Positions 1-12,530 of a stretch of DNA of 61,155 nucleotides are shown in pieces (within the stretch, counting starts at the first letter, position 1; each line of letters starts with the position of its first letter). Where the stretch lies: NCBI GenBank assembly GCA_024196135.1, contig JAMQCK010000114.1:1-61155 (forward strand), given 5' to 3'. The stretch comes from Pleurotus ostreatus/Saccharomyces cerevisiae fusant (taxonomy: Eukaryota; Opisthokonta). The notes under the pieces were generated by a model. It worked only from the letters and a program-made list of their open reading frames with translations, was not told where the DNA came from and searched no databases. The translations under genes were made by a program, and so were the position numbers.

Positions 1-2
1 GG

Positions 3-110
3 GACCTGACGGGGTTGAGGACACGGCTGGGAGTTTTGGATAGCCCTGTGCAGCTCGGTGGGTTGAAGAAATTAGGGGTGCACGTGGACATCCGGCCGCG
101 TTCGAAGTAG
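3..110 (+). CDS. 3' end of an unidentified gene (partial)
   Basis: The reading frame that starts at the third base stays open to a TAG at 108-110 and would code about 35 C-terminal residues, ending GVHVDIRPRSK. The composition is protein-like, with no run of rare or low-complexity residues. The gene's body lies outside the window, so I cannot name it. The next gene starts about 230 bp further on in the same direction, which leaves room for a terminator and a promoter. The stretch is short enough to be open by chance, so this is a weak call. Confidence 0.35.
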   Translation, partial: DLTGLRTRLGVLDSPVQLGGLKKLGVHVDIRPRSK

Positions 111-343
111 CACCGCTTTGATTAGGTCGCCACCCTTATAGCCGACCATCACAGCGACGAGAGCAAGCCGTGCTCCTCTCTGCGCAGCGCCCAGCCAGCC
201 GCGACTGATCATCTGGCTGCCATAGACGAGTCTGCGGGTCGCCACACGCACCGAGCCGTAGACCTAATCCGGACTTCGGATCCGCGCACAGACCCAGCTG
301 CCGTAGTGCGGACTCGGGCCTGCACACATTCATTGAAGCCGCT

Positions 344-2675
344 ATGTCATTCTCCATCAACCTCTTCAGCGCGTCGCCACCAGATTCCCCCAACCTGGAC
401 GGCTACGACAGCCCCGACACCGACAGCGAGGTCAAGCACGCGCCGCGCGACCTCCACCACAGTATCGAGCGGCGTCCCTTCCTCGCTCCCGACTCTACAC
501 CCTCGCCGCCCCAGCAATTCCTCATACCATCCATCGCCGGCGGCCACTCAAACTACTCCTCGAACGCGCCGTCGCCCGTGCCCTCCCGATCGACGTCCCC
601 GCTTCCGCAGTTCTATGCACCCAACGCGCTCACGACCTCGTCATGCACGTCTGACACGGACAGCGAGCCCAGCAGCACGTACGGGCTTCGGCAACGCAAT
701 GCGTCGTGGAGGGACCAGGACAGGAGACGATGGTGGTCACTATCGCGACGTCGGCGGAAGCGCGACGGCTGCCTCCTTCGCGTTAGCAAGAAGTGGGTCC
801 GCTGGATATACAGGCACCCATGTTTCCCCAAGCAGCCCTTGACCATAGTGCGTGCTATACAACCCTGCTATTTCCTTTGCTAACGCCCGCCCAGATTCTT
901 GCACTGATCCTCCTCTCCGCCTTCGCCATCTTCCTCACACTGCTAATCATGTATATTTTAAACCCCGACAAGGAGCCCTTGCCTTGGCGCGCATATTGCT
1001 CCGTCCCCCCTCCGCAGTACTTTCCGTCCGACACCTCGCCCGCGCACTTGCCCCTGGGCCAAGGATACACCTTCCCTCCTGACAACCTCGATGACATACC
1101 GCCTGTTGGCGTCTTCGTTGGCGTCTTCTCCGTCGATTCTGCCTTCGAACGCCGCATGCTCGTACGGACGACCTGGGCAAGTCATCCGTCGAGTAGAGAA
1201 GGCGCCGGCGAGGGAGACGGTGGCGAAGGCACCTCGCGCACCGTCGTACGCTTCATCCTCGGCCAACCGCGCAAGGACTGGGAACAGCAAATCCGATTGG
1301 AAATGGAAATGTACAACGACATCGTCATCCTTCCCATGGCTGAGAACATGAACTCTGGAAAGAGCCATGTCTACTTCTCGTGGGCGGCGATCAACGCGTG
1401 GGTGCCACCCCTGTACAACTCAAACTACTCCGTCGCTCGACCATACTTCTCCTACGCGAACTACACCGCGCCGCCACCTCCACTTGCGCCCCACGACTCC
1501 CCCCAGGCCTGGCGAGATCAGTCGTTGACCTCGGGCGAATTCCGGCCATGGGTCCGCCCGGACTACGTTGTCAAGGTCGATGACGACTCCTTCGTCATGC
1601 TCGCAGAACTCGAGTCGCGCCTGCGAGTTGAGCTACACGCCAAAGCGGAAATTGACCACACACACGACAATGACACCGCTTCCTCCTCGTCATCTTCCTC
1701 GTCACCCTATGCACCCTCCACCGGTGCTCCAACCAACGCGTCCACCGCCACCACCCTATCGAAACGCGATCTCAACTTGGCGCATCGGATGCCATCGAAC
1801 TGGCGCTTCGCGAGCCACTCGCAGGATCCGTTGATCTACTGGGGCTACCTCGTGAAGAACCGGCTGCACCAGTTCATGGCCGGGGAGCTGTACGCGCTCA
1901 CGTGGGCGCTCGTCGATTGGGTCGCGAAGGACCCGACCGTAAAGACGATGACGCGCGGAGCGGAGGACAAGCAGACGGCGAAGTGGATCAAGTCGCACCC
2001 TCAAGCGGACGAGATTCGCTGGGCGAGCGAGCGGTGCTACATGTATGACCATCCACGGGCCGGTACTGTGTATGTCTTTTCTTATCTTTTGGGGCGCGTC
2101 GGGTACTAACATTGGTGCAGCTATGCGCATGGATTCCTCTTTCCATCCGAAGTCTCTCGGGTGAAGCGCAGTATCATGGACTTCCCGGAGCATACGCCGG
2201 AGGATGTTCTTGACGCGCCAACCCTTGCGACGGGTGGTAATCAGTTGTCGACGCCGCCTTCTTGGGCACGCTCGACGGTGTCGACCTTCGGCGTGCGGTA
2301 CGCCCCGCCGTTGCCGAACTTGACGGCAGAGCAGGCTGTCGAGGCCATGGTTGAGGGTAGTGAAATGTCCACGTTGAAAGAAGGTATGTAGCTGCCGTAT
2401 TTCGCCCCGTCTAGCCTGCTCACAAACGTGTAGGCGATCCGAAGACGCCTGAGTACGCATGGATGCGCCGCGAAGGACGGCGAAAGCGCTTCGAGGACAA
2501 ACGCGTCGGCGGCACCGTGGTCGTGCACTACATCAAGAAGCATATGTGGTTCTTGGAGGCCGCTATCGCCCTATTAGAAGGAGACGAGTACTCGGACGCG
2601 GAGAAGTTCCAGAGGACAGAAACACAGGTCCCTGGAAGCAGTTGGAGCAGTATACACCGTCGGAGGTCAAGATAA
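344..2675 (+). CDS. GT31 beta-1,3-galactosyltransferase-like glycosyltransferase
   Basis: A Golgi-type type II membrane glycosyltransferase of family GT31 (Galactosyl_T), expected to transfer galactose or a similar sugar onto glycans in the secretory pathway. Four exons: 344-847, 895-2069, 2121-2383 and 2434-2675, which join in frame to 727 aa. The first ~168 residues are a Ser/Pro-rich cytosolic tail. A single hydrophobic anchor follows at about residues 169-190, created across the first splice, and then the lumenal catalytic domain. The metal-binding DxD motif is visible as VKVDDDSF near residue 397, and the family's start block is seen as GVFVGVFSVDSAFERR and VRTTWASHP. An Asn/Ser/Thr-rich insert with a run of serines follows the DDD motif, and the long N-terminal tail is unusual for the family. 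The substrate cannot be read from sequence. The ATG at 344 gives the in-frame join to the anchor. Confidence 0.85.
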
Positions 2676-3461
2676 CGCTTCTGACGCTGTTGTTGCTTGG
2701 GCATGAACTTCAGTGTAGGGGTGGTAGTTGCGGTGAGATGTTGCTTTGGGGAGATTCATGGAGGTGTAGTAGCTCGCGCTGTCGGTAGGCGAGGCTTCAT
2801 ATTCAAAAGCACTGTAATTTATACTTCACTTGATTGGCGCTCGTTCTTGTAATTACTGCTAGAGACTGCCATGCTGTGCTTTCTGTGCACCTATCCGTAT
2901 AACCGGTGTGATTGGGTACAAGCCTTTGCTTCCCTGCGCGGCATGCAAAGATAGCCCCTACTTTCCATTCGTCAACCCCGCCTGTCCAGTCCATGCTGCG
3001 CGGGGAACGAGGCTGCCGACCTCGCGCGGGCTGCGCGTCCCCCCACGCTGGCGGTTGTGGCCAGCAGCGGCTCGGCCTGCGCTTGCTGTTGAGAAAGTCC
3101 AGAGCGTGTCAAACTCATCATTGCCGGGATTGCGTGGCGCGCACGTGGTCGAATCTCGGCCTGGCTGCCAAAAATGAGATTTCTTGTCTCGCGACGAGCG
3201 CACCTCCGACTTTCGTCGTTCCACTGTCTAGCTCAGCTCGTACGAGCCTTCTATCACCTACCATCTATACCGGTGGGCAGCAGCCAGCGACGCCAGGCGC
3301 CCCGCATCGGAACGAGGTCGGGCGAAATCAGTCAATTATCAGATCGAGTCCTTGGGCCCGATCAGGCCTGGCTGCTCTAGACCACCACTTGCTCAAGAAT
3401 ATAAAACCAGTGAGCGCCGAGATGCGTTGCCCCTTCCCCGCTGTGTGCACCCGCGAGCGAC
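2676..3461. other. Intergenic: GT31 terminator and ETT1-like promoter
   Basis: No gene seen. The left part should hold the GT31 3' UTR. The right part is the upstream region of the next gene, with a TATA-like box near its right end. Open frames here are short and show no recognisable domain. Confidence 0.6.
3400..3406 (+). promoter_or_regulatory. TATA-like box of the ETT1-like gene
   Basis: TATAAAA lies about 60 bp before the ATG at 3462. The position and sequence fit a core promoter element; no expression evidence is available. Confidence 0.45.
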
Positions 3462-5366
3462 ATGTTTGGCTGCCAGCAACGCTCCTCGCCGTCCCGCCTA
3501 CCTAACCCGCGCAAGAGACGCCGCCCCCAGGGCCTCTGGCAAGCGCGCGTGACTCACGGGTCCAATGTCCGCGCCGCAAAGCAGCCCCAGCCGCCCCGCG
3601 CGCGCGTACCGGCGTCTACTCCGGCCTACTCTGATGATAGCGATGACGAGTACGAGAGCGCGCTCGACTCGTCGCGCTCCTCGAAAAGACTACGCTCCTC
3701 GACCTCGAATACTTCTGTCTACGACGAGGCGGGCTACGATGAAGCTCCGACCGAGAAGGAGCCTCCGCGCGTTAGCGGATGGCTTCGACGCACGAAGATT
3801 ATGGACTCCTGCTCTCTCGCATCTCGCGGTACTCACACCACACTATCCGAGTGCGACTACGAGGATTGGGAGGACCTCAAAGACTTGTACAAGAGCGCGC
3901 TCGATCAGCTTGAAGGTACGCTACATTCCTCCTCCAAATTTCCTGTCACTGACCTCGAACCAGGCGACGATGACCCCAGCGAAGCATTGCCACTGCTACG
4001 CGGTGTTGTTCACGAGTGTCATCGATTCCTTCTGCGATACGATGACCCATCCGTGATTTTCATTACCCCGCCTTCGCGCACGCGCCTTCTTCAGCCCGCA
4101 CATCCGAAGCCAAAGCACCCCGAGTTGCCTACGGCATTCCATAACATCCTCGGTACCGCCCTCTTCCTCTTTGGGAACATCATATCGCTCTTCCCGAAGC
4201 GTGCGCTGCCAGGGGAACCGACGATTGGCGTGCCGTACTGGCTTGCTGCACTCGACGTCTTCGAGACAGCCGAAAGTCTGCCCACTCGCACAGACGGACG
4301 ATTTGGCTTCCATGCCCCGGAGGACTGGCACATGGCCGTGGTCTGGGGCCGGACATGGGTCCGCCTGGCCCAGGAGACCCTCAATCGCTCTGCAGACAAC
4401 GCCAAGGGGGCCGACCTGTTCTCGACCGACTACGCCTGGCCAGCGAATTCACCCCTAGCCGCTATCATGTCCCATCGCCCACCGGTGACCCGTCGGACAG
4501 CCTTGTGCTCCCCAACACCGAACGACTTGATGGAGCTCGCCATGGACCAGTTCTCGCGCGGTATATTCCATATGCCGCACCCACAGCATCACCACGGCAT
4601 GCCTCACCTGCCCGAGCCGCCTATCATGCTCTCGACCCTATCCTGCCCCATGGTGAACAACATCCACTTTTCCCAGCACGAACACGACAGTGGCGAGTTC
4701 GAGGCCAGGCCTCGAATGTCCCCGCCCCCGCCCGCCCCCATTCTCTCGCTCGAGAACCATCATTACTCGCCCATCCCGCCAAAATCTCGCGCGACACATC
4801 TGTACACCATCGCAGCCGAGGTGGTACACCTCGCTGAAAAGCTGGCGCTCCCGTCGGAGCGCAGGACCTGGGCGACGTGGGCGGACTCGGTGTTCAACCA
4901 GATGCGCATGGAGGTCGACATGGACCGGTGGAGGACCGCGATCCTGCGCGAGCGCGGACGCTGCTGGCTCATCGTTGGGAGCGCGCTCGCGGAGACCGCG
5001 GAGCAGGTTCTCGAGGCCGACGCGGACGACGCGATGAAGGTCGAGGAGGCGTTGTCAGCGGACGGCACGCAGCAGGCTCGCGAAGCGCTTGACTTCGCCA
5101 TCGAGTTCCTCGACAAGGCCATCGCTCACCAGATGTCTTCGGCGTCGTCTGCCTACTCGATGTGCTCTGGGCGTGCGGGGAAGGATGAGGAGCACGAGGA
5201 GATGGCGCTCACATCGCTGTTGGCCGAGGCGCTGCTCACGCTTGCCAACATCACGCCCGACGACGAGACCAGGGAGGAGCTGTACCGTCGCGCCAGCGTC
5301 GTCGGTGGGGAGGATGTGAAGGAGATGCTCGAGCACCCTGACGAGTTCTGCATGGATGTGAACTAG
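3462..5366 (+). CDS. ETT1: ETT1/Nro1-like helical-repeat protein (enhancer of translation termination 1 family)
   Basis: Two exons, 3462-3915 and 3964-5366, giving about 618 aa. The 48-nt intron is a multiple of three and lacks an in-frame stop, so retention would simply add 16 residues. The N-terminus is basic and low in complexity. It contains KRRRPQGLWQAR, which resembles the KRPLGLGK-type start of the ETT1/Nro1 family. The acidic motif YEDWEDLKDLYKSAL follows, then a long all-helical body with ALPLLRGVVHECHRFL and a conserved C-terminal helix rich in Glu and Ala. Members are nuclear: the yeast protein affects stop-codon readthrough, and the fission-yeast protein Nro1 regulates the prolyl hydroxylase Ofd1. 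The middle has a His/Pro-rich loop absent from yeast proteins as I remember them. Family assignment rests on recalled motif patterns, not a search. Confidence 0.55.
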   Translation: MFGCQQRSSPSRLPNPRKRRRPQGLWQARVTHGSNVRAAKQPQPPRARVPASTPAYSDDSDDEYESALDSSRSSKRLRSSTSNTSVYDEAGYDEAPTEKEPPRVSGWLRRTKIMDSCSLASRGTHTTLSECDYEDWEDLKDLYKSALDQLEGTLHSSSKFPVTDLEPGDDDPSEALPLLRGVVHECHRFLLRYDDPSVIFITPPSRTRLLQPAHPKPKHPELPTAFHNILGTALFLFGNIISLFPKRALPGEPTIGVPYWLAALDVFETAESLPTRTDGRFGFHAPEDWHMAVVWGRTWVRLAQETLNRSADNAKGADLFSTDYAWPANSPLAAIMSHRPPVTRRTALCSPTPNDLMELAMDQFSRGIFHMPHPQHHHGMPHLPEPPIMLSTLSCPMVNNIHFSQHEHDSGEFEARPRMSPPPPAPILSLENHHYSPIPPKSRATHLYTIAAEVVHLAEKLALPSERRTWATWADSVFNQMRMEVDMDRWRTAILRERGRCWLIVGSALAETAEQVLEADADDAMKVEEALSADGTQQAREALDFAIEFLDKAIAHQMSSASSAYSMCSGRAGKDEEHEEMALTSLLAEALLTLANITPDDETREELYRRASVVGGEDVKEMLEHPDEFCMDVN

Positions 5367-7016
5367 ATTCCCGCTTACTACTTACTGTATATACCCGCAC
5401 TGTATCTCTAGCCATTGTTATCGTGTTATTATATCGCACTGATCTCACTCTCTATTGTATCGCACTCGCTATCCTAATGCAGCCCAATCTGACCAGAAAA
5501 CAATAACTCTTGAGGCCGAAGTTGAACCGGCCAGCAGGAGCCGCCGAATCCACCCTTGCACGTGACCCCAAACGGAGTTAAGTGTCAAAGCGTAGGCGGG
5601 AAGTGCCGCAGCGTCCGGCGCAACGTCGACGTCGCACCGTATATATGAGTTTTGGACGTAGGTTCCCTTGACTTATTCTTCTGTGAAGTTTGTAAGCAGC
5701 ATTCGAATGCGTGAGGGTGCAAGTCCATCTGGCGAGCGAGGGCGGGGCTTTTTTCCCGCGCACGACAGGGTTTTTAGTGGTAATATAAATCTCTATTAAA
5801 GCTATTCTATGCTCTCAATACTACGCGTACTACTCTAAGAATCGGTAAGTAGGTGCTGCATGAGGATGGTGACCCTGCAATCGACGCGACGGTGCGGCCT
5901 GCTCAACAGGGCCCATGTCGACGCGTCTCTGCGCGAGGTAATGTGGGGGATGGGGAGGAGGGTGTTGGGACGCGTTTTTGAACGCGTATACGCGTCCAGC
6001 GACGTCGGCGACGTCGTCAACGCCGCTGGTCGGCTGTTGACACGCGTCTCAGGCGCGACGCACGCGTACGGGCGGCCCAACGCCCTCCCCCGGCGCGTCC
6101 TACGCGTGGCATGCGTGACGCCCGCGTCCTGGGGGAGCAGGGCGCGTTTGAGACGCGTCGACGGGGGCGGCAGCGTCGAGGGCGACGCGGGGCCGGTGGT
6201 GGTTGGGAGCAAGGACATCACGGGACCTTGTTGACCGGGGCGAGGCGCCAAACGAAAAGCGATAAATGCAAGGATTAAAGAGATTAATGAAGGAATAATG
6301 GCCGCGCGTCCGGAGCGCGTGGCCATTTCCCCATTAGGGGTCACGTGCGAGGGTGGATTGGGCAAGAACTCCGGCCAGCCACATGTCACATGACCGTCCG
6401 ACCAAGGAACAAACAAACAAAATCAAATAGTCGGCGGACTCGAAGGACCGACCACGAACAAGGTCCCCTGTTGGATCCCGCTGCGACGGACTGAAATGAC
6501 TCACGCACCTTCTCCGGCTGTCTTCTCTTGTAATCCTGCGCGCCTTCTGCGTCGACTATCGCCTGCAAACGTCGCGCTGCTTACGTGGTAGGCCTTCTAT
6601 GAGGAAGGAAATGAACCGTCCCAACCTCAGCGAGGTCCCCCTCTTGTCGGGCCGCAGGCCGCCGACATTGATCCAATACCATTCTCCGGGTGTACACTCG
6701 TGAGTTTTCGCGGAACTTGCAGCGGAAAATATTCTTTGCGCTCTTCAAGGCCTACTCTCAGCAGCGCTTCACCATTTCGAACCGGGTCTGCCTACTCCCG
6801 GGTTGAATCCCCTTGTCTGCCTTGTCCTCTAGTTTGACTCTCGGGGTCACGATTCGAACTATCAGTGAGCCCGTGTCCCAGCACGTTTAAATCTATTTCC
6901 GAACTCCGATAACACGGACGCCGGGGGCACATCATGCCCCTTCCCTCATAAGAAAGCACCCTGGCGGTAGCTTGCGGCGAGAGGTTTTCTTCCTCCCGCC
7001 ACTGGTGACTGGATCG
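5367..7016. other. 1.65-kb intergenic region
   Basis: No gene I can support. The left part is the ETT1-like 3' region. The middle (5823-6158) holds the ACGCGT cluster described separately. Two overlapping open frames cross it on opposite strands (about 5860-6234 + and 5835-6416 -), but neither has a recognisable domain or a convincing codon pattern, and both are arginine-rich because of the CpG-rich DNA. The right part is the promoter of the MFS gene. Confidence 0.5.
5823..6158. promoter_or_regulatory. Cluster of nine ACGCGT (MCB-like) palindromes
   Basis: The exact hexamer ACGCGT occurs at 5823, 5921, 5970, 5982, 5990, 6042, 6062, 6102 and 6153. There are also several one-mismatch forms such as GCGCGT and CCGCGT. 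This hexamer is the MluI cell-cycle box bound by MBF/DSC1 in yeasts. At about 60% GC roughly 0.1 copies would be expected by chance in 336 bp. The copies fall in different codon phases of the open frames crossing the region, so they are not explained by a repeated codon pair. Function is inference. Confidence 0.5.
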
Positions 7017-9262
7017 ATGAAGGACGCGATGGCCACCCCCACATCCGCATCCCCGCCCCCGTTCTCCGCTCAGCAGGCTGATCCGTCGCATGCGGAGAAG
7101 GATGGCGTGCTCGATCAGGAAATGCCTTTGCCCACTCCCCCGCCCCCGCACGCTGAGGAGGCCGAGCCCAGGATTGGGAAGGTGAAGGGGATATGCTTGA
7201 CCGCGGTCTGTGCGACAGCGATGCTCATGAATGTGCGTTGTTGGAAAACTTACCGATAGGCATGTCATGTTGGGCGCATATCTTATCTCTCGTCAGGTCG
7301 CCACGAATAATGGGGTTACCATCGCTCTGCCTTCGATCGGGAAAGAGTTGGACTTCGACGAGAGCAAGCTGCAGTGGCTCGTTTCTGCGTACTCGTTGAG
7401 CTCGGTACGTCGTCGATGCATGGCAGAAAAAGGCGAGACCTGCTTACATCTTTCCCAGGGATGCCTGCTACTCGTGCTGGGCAGGCTTGCCGATTTATAT
7501 GGCAGGAAGAAATTGTTCACGATGGGCTCCTTTTGGCTGTTTGCACTCAGCTTGGGGTGTTCTTTTGTTAATGGTCAGGAAAAGTGTCGTGCTTGTCGTT
7601 GACGGGTTCTAACGCTTTTCACCAGACCCCTTGACGCTCATGATTTTACGTGGAATCCAGGGTATCGGTGGGGCGGCTATCGTCCCCTCAGCAGTGCGTC
7701 CTGGCTGCAGGGAACCCTTTGCCTGGTACTGATGTGTCACAGATCGGCATCCTCGCACGAGCATTCCCTCCAGGCAGTCGCTCACGATCCATTGCTTTTG
7801 CTACCTTCGGCGCCGGTGCTCCCATCGGAGGCGTGCTCAGTCTGCTCATTGGAGGCGCGCTGACGCAGTTGACGAAGTAGGCACCGTCTCTCCTTCTACA
7901 TGTCCTTCCGTTGCTGACTCCTTACTGTAGGACGGGCTGGAGGTCCATCTTCTACTTCACCGCATGCCTGGCGTTCGCCTGTTTCGCAGGCGGGGTGCTT
8001 GTCATGCCGCCCGATCCGCCTTCGACTGAGAAGGATCGTCGGGTTGATTGGCTCGGAGCTTTGCTGTCGACTGCGGGCCTGGTCCTCATTGTCTTCGTCT
8101 TGTCTGACGGAGAGGAAGCGCCGAACAAGTGGGCTACTCCTTGTGAGTAGTAGTCTTCATTCGATATCTTATAGCGCCGTACCCACCGCCTTTCAGACAT
8201 CATCGTCCTCCTCATCCTCGGCGTCCTCTTACTCGTCGTCTTCTCCTTCTGGCAGCTCTACCTCGAACGCGTGCAGGACGACCCGAATGCGACATACTCC
8301 GTCTGGACGCCTCCCCCGGTTATGAGGATGACCTTGCTGTCGAGGGGTCATTGGCGTTATGGCGCGCAGATGCTTATCGTGTTCACTACCTGGTCGTCGT
8401 TTATTGGATACACGTTCTGGCAGATGGTGAGCACATACTCGGTCGAAGGGAGGAGTGTCTGACGCCTTTTGTAGCTTTTTTACCAAGATTTCCTCGGCTT
8501 GTCACCTTTGGCGGCTGCAATCCGCCTCATCCCCATGCCAATCACGGGTGTCATCTGCAATATGCTTGTGGCTCTGCTAGTCGGTCGGGTACCGGTCGTA
8601 GTGCTCATGGGTGCGTTGCTTTGTTGCTGTCTGTGGTGCTTTCCTCTGAAATGAAAACCCCTCTAGGTACCGGGACCATGGCAACCACACTTGCTAGCTT
8701 GCTCTTCGCCACCATATCCAACGCGGAACGACCATACTGGGCCTACGGCTTCGTCCCCGCGATCATCGCCGTGTTCGGGACTGATTTCGTGTTCTCCGCT
8801 GGCACAATCTTTGTGCAGAAGCTGTCGCACCCGCATGAGCAGAGTGTAACTGGGGCGCTGTTCTCGACGATGACGCAGGTAAGCTGCTTGGAATCGTACA
8901 CATCGTACTGGGGCTGACCTCCGCCAGCTTGGGTCTGCCTTCGGTCTGGCTATCACTACGGTCGTATATAATCGGATTCAGAACAATCTCGGCGAGGAGA
9001 CTTATCACCTCAAATCCTTTCACTCCGCCCACTTCACTGCTTTTGCACTTGGGATAGTCGGTGAGTTGTCCTTCGACGGCTCAGCTGGTCAGGACCTGGA
9101 CTGACGTGCATTCCAGCTTGCTGCGTTACGATCATCTCTCTCCGCGGTGTCGGTATAGTTGGGCATGTAAAAAAGAACAAGTTGACGGATAGCGACCCTG
9201 AGAGGACTGCCGCCAACAGTACGGTTTCTGGGGCGAAGGAGGACGCTCTGGAAAAGGCTTGA
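7017..9262 (+). CDS. MFS transporter, DHA2 (14-TM) drug:H+ antiporter type
   Basis: An integral plasma- or vacuolar-membrane exporter of the major facilitator superfamily. Eleven exons, traced codon by codon: 7017-7232, 7297-7404, 7459-7573, 7626-7693, 7743-7876, 7931-8142, 8197-8426, 8475-8610, 8667-8878, 8928-9060 and 9117-9262, giving 569 aa. A Pro-rich cytosolic start is followed by TM1 and the segment NNGVTIALPSIGKEL, typical of DHA2. The loop 2-3 signature reads GRLADLYGRKK, and motif C-like glycines occur in FGAGAPIGGVLSLLIGG. About 14 hydrophobic segments can be counted. The short Lys/Glu-rich C-terminus is cytosolic. Substrate is unknown. The gene lies head-to-tail with MCM3 (247 bp). 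The ATG at 7017 is preferred because upstream in-frame starts are not ATG. Confidence 0.85.
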
Positions 9263-9465
9263 TTTCGCTTCACATTATGGTGCCTGTTCAACACGGCACG
9301 TCGCACACACTAGACACACTCACATTAGACTATAGACTCGGGATTTGTAGGGAACACCATTAGTACATGTAGCATACTGACATAGACGATGACTGTATGG
9401 ATTTCTGTTTTTGTTTTCACGAATATCATGCCCGGCGCCCGGCGCGTCTCGACACGACCCGTCAC

Positions 9466-9483
9466 ACGCGTGACCGGACGCGT
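9466..9483. promoter_or_regulatory. Paired ACGCGT (MCB) boxes upstream of MCM3
   Basis: Two exact ACGCGT hexamers at 9466-9471 and 9478-9483, starts 12 bp apart, lie 27-44 bp before the MCM3 ATG. In yeasts MBF/DSC1 drives G1/S transcription of replication genes through this box. Its placement beside a replication gene makes a regulatory role likely, but it is untested here. Confidence 0.6.
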
Positions 9484-9509
9484 CAATTACCCGCTTGCCT
9501 CCTCCCGCC

Positions 9510-12302
<2,793 letters not shown>

Positions 12303-12530
12303 GATATTGTATGCTTTCTGTCCTTGCTTTCGCTGTCCATCGCGTGTAGTTCTGCTTTGTTGTTATGTTTGTATGACTCTTTCAATGGCCGTTGCTGTCT
12401 TGAGTGTAATTGTCTTGCGTGCGAGCAGTTTCAAGTCTTTCGAAGATCCTCTATGTGCGGCATTACCAATGTGAGTAGTGTAAGTAGTATACATGCATCC
12501 TATATCTCCCTCTTCTCCGACCCCCATTCG

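Noticed and set aside
5835..6416. Minus-strand frame with a short hydrophobic stretch across the ACGCGT cluster
   Set aside because: No recognisable domain, Arg/Pro-rich from CpG-rich DNA, overlapped by an equally long plus-strand frame; coding not supported.
6773..6815. Possible tRNA T-loop (GGGTTGAATCC)
   Set aside because: Lacks the invariant TTC of the T-loop and no acceptor, D or anticodon arms could be folded around it.
9495..9509. Upstream in-frame start of MCM3
   Set aside because: The codon is TTG; the first ATG is at 9510, and it directly follows the MCB-containing promoter.
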